From Diploscapter coronatus (lineage: Eukaryota > Nematoda > Chromadorea > Rhabditida > Rhabditidae), in NCBI GenBank assembly GCA_964036155.1, contig OZ038422.1, positions 38,215,201 to 38,279,200 of the forward strand: a stretch of DNA of 64,000 nucleotides, written 5' to 3'. A program made the position numbers and the translations under genes. This document shows, one piece after another, positions 56,650-64,000 of the stretch; the stretch's first letter is position 1; each line of letters starts with the position of its first letter. Below the pieces are notes generated by a model, which saw only the letters and a program-made list of their open reading frames with translations, did no database searches and was not told where the DNA came from.

Positions 56650-59600
56650 TTAAGCACACTCACTATCTTCAGTGGTTGGACTAGTCATGCAAGCGATGGC
56701 AAAAAAGATAGTATCTCCATTCGCACCTCCGGGCGTGATGAATTTTCCAGAGCTCGAATCGCACTGAACGATTTTATCTGACTGTGTTCCGAAAAAAACA
56801 TTTCCGAAGATATAGCAGCGATTTCCGTCAGCTGGATCACTGTTAGAATTTGTGAATATATACGCGAATGAATCGTTTGGTGGATCAGGACAGCTGTATT
56901 TGTAGGCGCAAGTCGTTTCATTCGAAATATCAGTTATGATGGGCTCTTTCAATGTATACTTGCTCATGTTGTAGCCTAAAGTCACCCCTATATCATGAAA
57001 ATCTAGTAATTTAAAATTTGACCAAAACATTTTATTGATACTTTTATGGCTTTTAGAAGAATGAATTCTTACCGAAACAACATCCACCGAATTCTTCGAA
57101 CGTCATGTCAGTTGTTTTGATCCTCTGGCACTCACTGCCGCAAGCAGCTAAATTACTCAATGGTCATTTTGATTGCACTTGGGTTCATATTTAATTTCTT
57201 AAATTAAGCATATCAAATGATGACAAACCTTGTGTTGTTGTGGTCGCTGCTGTTGTCGTTGTCGGTGTTTCCTGACCTAAATAATATTCTTCTAAATATT
57301 AGCCTCTCTATTCAAAGGATCCCACAGTTTGCTTCAACTTCAGGAGGGAGGTTCATGCAGGCGTATGCATACTTTCTGACTGTCGGAGTGCCAGAAACGA
57401 CATAATATCCCTTGACCTCGTCGCATGCGAATGTCTGCTCCATTGGGAAGTAGGGCAAATCACCGAATATCGTGCAGGCCTTTTCGCTGCCCTCATTCTG
57501 TCCAATGCTCATCACATAATCGTATCCAGCTGGGCAGTTGAATTTTTTCATGCACATACTGCCGTTCGACACGTCAGTAATCGTTGGCTCGACCAGAGCG
57601 AGAGCTGGTAGACTCATGTCGTATCTGAAATCGATTAATTAGCTAAGCGAGTAAAGCCACCTACCCAAAGCAGCAGCCGTTCCATTCAGAGAAGTCGGTG
57701 TTGGTCGTTGTGATTGCTGGGCAGCTGCCTGGGCACGGACCTGGTGCCGTCGTGGTTGTCGTTACTAAAATATATTATAATTTAGTTAACTTTCAATCAC
57801 ATATTTGAATGATATTGAAAAAGTGCGCATATTGGATGTCACTCAGTGATTAGGCATTAAATTTCTAAACTTATATGGTAATTGTAATAACACTTTCATA
57901 ATCTGCCATTTTGATCTTGTGCAAATAGGGCGCACAGGCTAATGGCGTTGTTTTTGATTGTTAATGAGCATGATATTGAACTCAAGAAGAATACTAAAAA
58001 GAGATTTGAGTAAATTCGTGACAGAAAAATCTTGAAAATTATTTTCAAAATAAAGTGGGCTGCACAGTCTAGCTAGTTATCAAAAACATTCTGCACTAAC
58101 CTGCAGAAGCAGAGTGACAGTACATCTCAGAGACGGATCTGAAATTCCCTTGACCTACGTTGACACTCCAAGCTCCTCCAGCACATCGCAGTACTCCATA
58201 TGTCAATGGAGTGTTTACGCAACCTTGTGTATCAGCGTATTGTACAGTCAGAACGTCAGATGGATTCGTGCATCGCACTTCGTTTCTGAAATAAATAGTT
58301 TGAATGATACTTAAGAGAGTGTATTTGTAAGACTCGAACAGTTTTATGCATTTCAGAAAAAGTCGGACAAATCGTGATTTAATCATAGAGGTGGATACTC
58401 CTATGGGTCCTAATCACAAAATCGAGGAGATTAGGTTCCGCTCTCAAAAGTGGGCGGAGTTATGCTAATTTGAAAATTGCGATTTTGACGCTAAAGTGGC
58501 CATCAGATGGTACAAAGAAAACTTTTTTGCTATAAAAGATTTCTGAAAAATTCCAAAAGGATGTTAGACTAGGCAATGGGCCACGTCTACTGATATATAG
58601 ATTTAGGGATATCAACCACTTGCTAGTACGGTAGGTTATCCTGATGTCAAAATAGGGGGTAAAAATACCCCTCAAATTTGCAGAAAATGGCTCCCCCTGA
58701 ACAAAAAATATATTACAACATTGAAATAAACGCTGTAGAATGATAGAGGAGTTCAAGCTGCACTAATATCAGCAATAAAAAGTGGGAAAACATGCGACCC
58801 TTTTTGAGAAAAAAGCGCCCAAAGAGGGTGCGGTCAGGAGGTCGAATTTTGAAATTTCATACAAACCTCCACAAATCATATACCATTCAACGCACAATGA
58901 AAAACTGAGCAACTTTTGTGAAGACACCACATGGCTATCTATTATGGTATGCGTGGTATGGAGGTTTGAATGAGTCAGACCTACAAAAATGACAAAAATA
59001 TTCAAAAATTCATAACTTTTGTAAAATCAAACGAATTCGAAAAATCTTTTCGGGATATAGCAGTTGAAGGGCAATACTTCATTGTTGCTTCCTAGAGTAC
59101 TGTGCTATCACTTTATCATGTTATCATATGGGTCCATGGTATATCACTCATATGGCACCCGAGTGATACTATATCAAAATGGGTATTATTCGACTCGAAA
59201 TCGACTGGAGAGTAATATTCGAGTCTATTTCTATCAATTTCAGCAAGTGGTTGCATTATACCATCATTGTATCTGGCTATAACCACTTACTGAAAAAAGG
59301 CCAAAAATGAGATAATTTTAAATGACCATAAAAAGCGATAGACTAATTCGTTTTTCAAGCGGTTTCCAGAATATTACTCAGCTCGATAAGGGCTTTCGTT
59401 TGGTATATAACATGATGGGTATTGGTTACCAAATGGTAATTTGACCATATGAGCCACTACCATTTGGTACAATACCATGTTTGGTATCGTTCGACTCCAA
59501 ATTGAATGGGAATAAATAGTAGATGTCTCTAGCTTCAATTTGAGCTCAAGTGTTGGTAGACTACCTATGAAAATATTCTCGTATCATTTTCTTGAAAATT

Positions 59601-62600
59601 GGCATTAAATTTTGGTTTTTGAGGTACCACTCCCATACCATAATAGATAACCATGAGGTGTCTTCACAAAAGTTGCTCAGTTTTTCATTGTGCGTTGAAT
59701 GGTATATGATTTGTGGAGGTTTGTATGAAATTTCAAAATTCGACCCCCTGACCGCACCCTCTTTGGGCGCTTTTTTCTCAAAAAGGGTCGCATGTTTTCC
59801 CACTTTTTATTGCTGATATTAGTGCAGCTTGAACTCCTCTATCATTCTACAGCGTTTATTTCAATGTTGTAATATATTTTTTGTTTAGGGGAAGCGATTT
59901 TCTGCAATTTTTAGGGGTATTTTTACCTCCCATTTTAACATCAGGACAACTTACCGTACTAACAATTGGTTGACATCCCTAAACTTATATATTAAAAAAT
60001 TAGCAACTACATGGGCTACATGATGCTTTTTAAATTTTTCGAAAATCTTTTATAGCAAAAAAGTTTTCTTTGTACCATCTGATGGCCACTTTAGCGTCAA
60101 AATCGCAATTTTCAAATTAGCATAACTTCGCCCACTTTTGAGAGTGGGACCTAATCTTCTCGATTTTGTGATTAGGACCTATAGGGATATCTATCTCTAT
60201 GATCGAATCACGATTTTTCAGACTTTTTCTGAAATGCGGATTTTTCTTAAGGACTGTTCGGGTCTTACAAATACACTCTCTTAAATCTTTTTTGAATTCT
60301 ACAACTTACTGGCAGAAAACATCGACTTGTCCTGTCTGATTGGTAATTGTGTTGGTTGTAATGGGAGGGAATGGGTTGGTGCAGGCTGGAGTATCCTAAA
60401 ATATTTTTTCTTTTAGTTACAAAATTTTATGAGCATAAAAAAGCAGAAATATTTGAAGAGAAAATGCGTTGTATTCGATCAAAATTTTCTAGTTTTTTTT
60501 TTTTAATCTTTGGCTTACGTAGCAAAGTGAGATATTTCATTCCTATTAACCTAAAAACTCGGCAGAAAAATAGAATGGAGGAATTTATCGCAACTATTTT
60601 CACTAGTGTCAAAAGAAAACTTACTCCTGGATTTTTGACTGGCAAAGGTTGCGATGCACAAGGTTCGCAGGATACTGAAAGAAGTTTGCTTTTTCCTCAA
60701 TATTCTTTACAAGGCCTACCTTCAGGATTCTCTCGACAATAGACGTTGCTGATTTTAGAATATCCATGTGGACTGACGTCGACCTGCCATTCGCCGTCCT
60801 TGCATTCGACGATCATCGATGGAGCGTCATTGGGGTTGGTGTAAGCACAATAGCTGTAGTCAGACAGGTAGGAAGATACCCAACCAGAGCCGGTACATGA
60901 GACTTCATATCTGAAATTGGAGTGCTGACATTGTTGAATAACGATCACTTGAAACACAAAATAAAGGAAACAATTCCGACGCGAAGTAATTACTGCACTA
61001 TTGCGGCTGATTTATCGATACTTCAACGATTCAAGGAATGTGTTTGACGACAAATCCAAAATACGACGAAACGGTGAACGCCTTGCGTTTTCAAATTTTC
61101 TCAGTGTTTATCTCATTTCAAGTGGTCATTCTTTCATTATATTTTCATTTTTTAATTGCATTTCATATGAAAATAGCGCATCATTGACGTATGAATTTGA
61201 AAGAACAGAACATGAATCTTCAGCTTACCTGCATCCAGTTCCATCAGTTGAATTTACTGCGAAGCTTGGAAGAAGATTGCAGTTCGTATCAGGGCACATG
61301 TCACCAGTTTCCTAAAATAGAGAAACATAAATAGGTAAGAATTTGATATCTTTATTTATAACCTACCCCGGGTTGAATCAAAGGCATGGGGCCTGGGCAG
61401 GCTGGACAAGTATATGTGGGTGGAGCAGATGTTGTTGTGGTGTACACTAAAGAAATATATTTCTAGTGATTTTATTTCTAATTAATACCTTCGGGAGGAG
61501 GAGTCTGAGAATCATTTGCACCGGCTGCTCGATATTGCACAACGAACTCTGCATACACAGTACTGTAGGCGACGATCGGAGTGATGGCGAGATTGCTCGA
61601 CACAACCACATTGTTGAAGCTGTCACAGCACATTCTGTAATATTGAACCTTCAGAATCACAGGGTGTATTATTTGGTTCGAAATCTGGGTAGTGCAAAGT
61701 CGTACATGGTCATTTTGAAGGAAAGAAAAAGCATTTGAAAATAATAAACTAGCCTATCGACTTTCTCGATTTTCGTTCTCCCAGATTTGGAAGTTGACAA
61801 AGAACGAATCACTGATTTGCAGGATTATGAATGTCTTCTGGAAAAAACACCCACCGAGGGCTTGTCATTTCTTGGTTGGCATTGTATCTGATTTCGATTC
61901 CACGTTTTCTGCATCCGGGATCGCATTCGGGTTGAGCGAAGTTCGTGAAATTCACGTATTTGAATTGAACGTAGGCGCTGCCTGCCGGTTTCTAAATTCA
62001 AACTTGTAAACTTTTTATGAATTTGCTCGAGTACCGCAATCCAATAGGTCCTTGTGAGGTATGGAACTGGGGTTTCAGGGGATGTACCGACGATTGAGAT
62101 CGTAATACTCAGGTTTTGCCAAGATGTCGTGGCTGTGAGCTGCTGTCCGCCATCAGACGGCTGAAAACGATAAAATCGGTCTTGAAAAAATCGATTTGAT
62201 CTTACTTTCGTATTGCAAGTCGTTCCAGCATACCTAGAGAACGCAAATGTTCAAATACGAATATGACAAACTTCTTTAAAAATTCGATGACGAAATTTTT
62301 AAAGAAGTTTGTCATATTCGAATTTAAGCATTTGCTTATCTAAGCATACCCCAATGGACAATTGCATTTATCACAAGTGCGGGTGTTGAGATTTCCTCCA
62401 TTGACGCATGTCGGCTTCGTTCCAGTACAACTGTCTGGAAAGTTTCATTTATGATTATAGTTAGCGCTCTAAAATTTCAACGTTTCCCTGGATTTGTTAT
62501 GCAATGGCTTTTATCAGACTAAAATTATCATCTGAAAATCGTCTTACTGTTGCAGTAGTAGAAAGTATTGACGAGGTTCAAGTCATAGCTGGAGATTATT

Positions 62601-64000
62601 CCCGACCCAATTGTCCAGAAATAATTCGAAGTTTTTGGAATGAGTGGGAAGTTAGTCGAACCTTCGTATACGTATCTGAATTTCAACTCATTGTAATCAG
62701 TAAAAGATAAATTCTAATTTTCGAAAAGAGGAATCAAGTAAAATTGGACTAAAATTTATAAATTGAAATGAAATCCAATGTTGATGGGTTTTGAGATTTT
62801 TAATACCAGTCCTGACTTGACCTCATTAAGAGGAGTAGAGTCAGGTCAAAACTTTGATCGATATTGAACGAAACAATTTCAAATCAATCTCCTTCGGATT
62901 TTAATGCTTTTTCAACAACTTACGCGTCATAACTGGAGTGAAGAACAGAGCCGTAGTTATAGGGTAGAAGATTGCTGGAGTATGTTGTGTTGATTGCGCC
63001 GATACCAGCTACAAGATCAGGCTAAAATCACTAATGTTATAGAGTTCACTTTGATATGACTAGATTCGTTATTTGATCGTAAAATTGTGAATCCAAATGA
63101 CGATTTGTCACGTAGATAGAGAAGTCTTCGAAAGGCTGCACTTTTTGATAACAGTACCTCATTGTCGTACTTTCAGAATTGATGAAAGCTTTTGAAAGTG
63201 CAATAATGAAACACTTCACATAAGCCTGCATAGACGATTACATTTATCCTACTCAATGTCATTAGTTTCAAACTTGTTCTAATTTCGAAAGAATCCTTCT
63301 TGATTTCACAACGGATCCAACAAGCTATAGTAAGACATGCCACTAACATGAACCGATGGCGAATTGAATGTGACGTAGGTGTCGCGATCGCTTCTGACTT
63401 CCATTCGATAGAAGCCCAGTGCGTGCATGAATGCCTTCGCTAGTTGACCTTCCTGCATATTTTCTATAACTCTACAGAGATTTATCATTTTTCTCACGTA
63501 TTTGCAATTGGTTCCCATTATAATCGTCTGCTCTCCAGCTTTGCAGCCGATATTCGATGAAGTGCATCCATTTACTGCTGGATCGCTGTAGATCTGAAAA
63601 GGGAAAATGGTATCCATTATTTAGAGAAAATGATGCAATTTGACAGAGATTGAAAGTCAAATAAAATATATTACATAGAATGAGCACTCATCAATATTTT
63701 TCTGTTCAAATGCAGTACGAAAATGGGCAAATATCAAAAACAGGATTGTGTGCACTCCACTAGGAAATCGAACTCAACTCAAACTCGCACTCGCTAACGA
63801 GTTCGAATTTGAAAATTTGTTCCGGGTTCGAGTGGAGTTGAGTTCGAACATTTTCTAACTTCGCGCAACCCTGATCAAAGGGTTTTGAGTGAGAATTGGT
63901 GAATTGTCCTTTTATCCTCATCCTAATAAAATCGACAAACCTTGATTCTGTTTCTTGCAGTTGCATTGACCACAAAGTTTATGCAGGTTGACAGTTGGAA
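56650..64000 (-). CDS. Astacin-like pseudoprotease with EGF, CUB, C6-like and DUF281-like modules, 5'-partial
   Basis: Twenty-one exons (64000-63941, 63593-63498, 63452-63348, 63021-62924, 62675-62548, 62434-62350, 62233-62206, 62160-62035, 61991-61855, 61634-61489, 61446-61367, 61311-61229, 60910-60720, 60674-60625, 60395-60310, 58285-58101, 57764-57665, 57624-57326, 57276-57229, 57147-57073, 56987-56650) keep frame for 847 residues. Residues 1-160 are an astacin domain (LSTCINFVV; RSDRDTYV; PYNYGSVLHSS; TIGSGIISSYDLN). The zinc site HExxHxxGxxH reads KAFMHALGFYR, and the Met-turn has Leu, so it is predicted inactive. An EGF (163-199) and CUB (about 200-325) follow as in nematode NAS proteins, then a Thr-rich linker, two C6-like modules (about 365-560), and two DUF281-like modules (about 562-695, 712-847) split by another Thr linker. 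Probably secreted. The signal peptide and start lie beyond the window. Confidence 0.85.
58311..60284. mobile_element. Long inverted-repeat element flanked by TTAA, inside an intron (about 2.0 kb)
   Basis: TTAA at 58311-58314 and 60281-60284 bound an element whose ends read GAGAGTGTATTTGTAAGAC inward. The inverted arms are about 660 bp each (58311 to about 58975; about 59600 to 60284) around a unique centre of about 620 bp. The small matching open frames in the two arms are a by-product of the repeat. It makes up almost all of the 2024-nt intron 58286-60309 of the astacin-like gene, leaving about 25 bp on each side to the splice sites. No transposase. TTAA flanks and the GAG start are shared with the element at 54540-56547. 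Confidence 0.85.
62243..62335 (-). ncRNA. Long hairpin filling an intron (mirtron-like candidate)
   Basis: Arms of about 42 bp, with a perfect inner 26-bp stem (starting GAATATGACAAACTTC) and a 9-nt loop, occupy 93 of the 116 nt of intron 62234-62349 in the astacin-like gene. The flanking exons are the 85-nt EGF exon and a 28-nt microexon. Transcription of the host gene would produce the hairpin. Whether it is processed to small RNA or only aids splicing cannot be read from the sequence; it could also be a tiny palindromic transposon. Confidence 0.5.
63769..63846. repeat. Intronic hairpin rich in AACTC/GAGTT
   Basis: CGAACTCAACTC and its exact complement (63835-63846) end a 78-bp imperfect hairpin in the first visible intron (63594-63940) of the astacin-like gene. 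Inner parts repeat ACTCG/CGAGT. Confidence 0.7.

Noticed and set aside
58782..59803. Matching open frames (starting MGKHATLFEKKAPKEGAV) in the two arms of the intronic element
   Set aside because: They match because the DNA is an inverted repeat; no DDE/D residues, no length and no similarity to a transposase.
62504..62710. Plus-strand 68-codon frame
   Set aside because: Antisense of the astacin exon 62675-62548, whose TIGSGIISSYDLN segment and phases are clear.

Overview
The window looks like nematode nuclear DNA, most likely from a rhabditid-type worm with an AT-rich genome; no species can be named. The evidence is many 43-55 bp introns ending in the nematode-style TTTTCAG, an astacin-EGF-CUB (NAS-type) protein, repeated Cys-rich secreted modules of nematode DUF281/C6 type, a seven-helix serpentine receptor and a C-type lectin with Ser/Thr-rich linkers. 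Exons use many G/C-ending codons against an AT-rich background, which helps in tracing them. The single-strand open frames are fragments; the gene models here were built by hand from splice signals, reading phase and protein similarity.

Layout. (1) 95-7013, + strand: the last 21 exons of a secretory-pathway Ca2+/Mn2+ P-type ATPase (SPCA/PMR1), running in from outside the window; three of its twenty complete introns use GC donors. (2) About 7.3-40.9 kb: a 34-kb stretch with no gene I can support, holding a few small repeats, a palindromic motif cluster, an LTR-like promoter/poly(A) patch and one GC-richer island. (3) 40.9-46.5 kb, + strand: a CT-rich promoter region, then a complete seven-exon, 330-residue serpentine receptor with a long downstream region. 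(4) 46.8-47.6 kb: a foldback element with Tc1-type CAGTG ends flanked by TA.

(5) 47.9-64 kb is a neighbourhood of secreted, Cys-rich genes. A minus-strand signal-peptide/Thr-rich/Cys-rich protein (47903-49207) lies head-to-head with a plus-strand C-type lectin (50562-52846, 5' end unresolved). Next come two homologous exons joined head-to-head through a 48-bp palindrome (53264-53622) and a broken DUF281-like exon (53849-53978). The right end is a large minus-strand gene (56650 to beyond 64000): astacin-like, EGF, CUB, two C6-like and two DUF281-like modules. Its zinc-binding and catalytic residues are replaced, so it is predicted to be a pseudoprotease.

Two approximately 2-kb inverted-repeat elements flanked by TTAA sit on this gene: one (54540-56547) about 43 bp past its poly(A) signal and one (58311-60284) inside an intron. 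Short palindromes also sit inside introns of this region; one occupies 93 of 116 nt of an intron next to a 28-nt microexon. The observations most worth following are the pseudoprotease architecture, the head-to-head paralogous exons, the hairpin intron and the clustered GC-AG introns.
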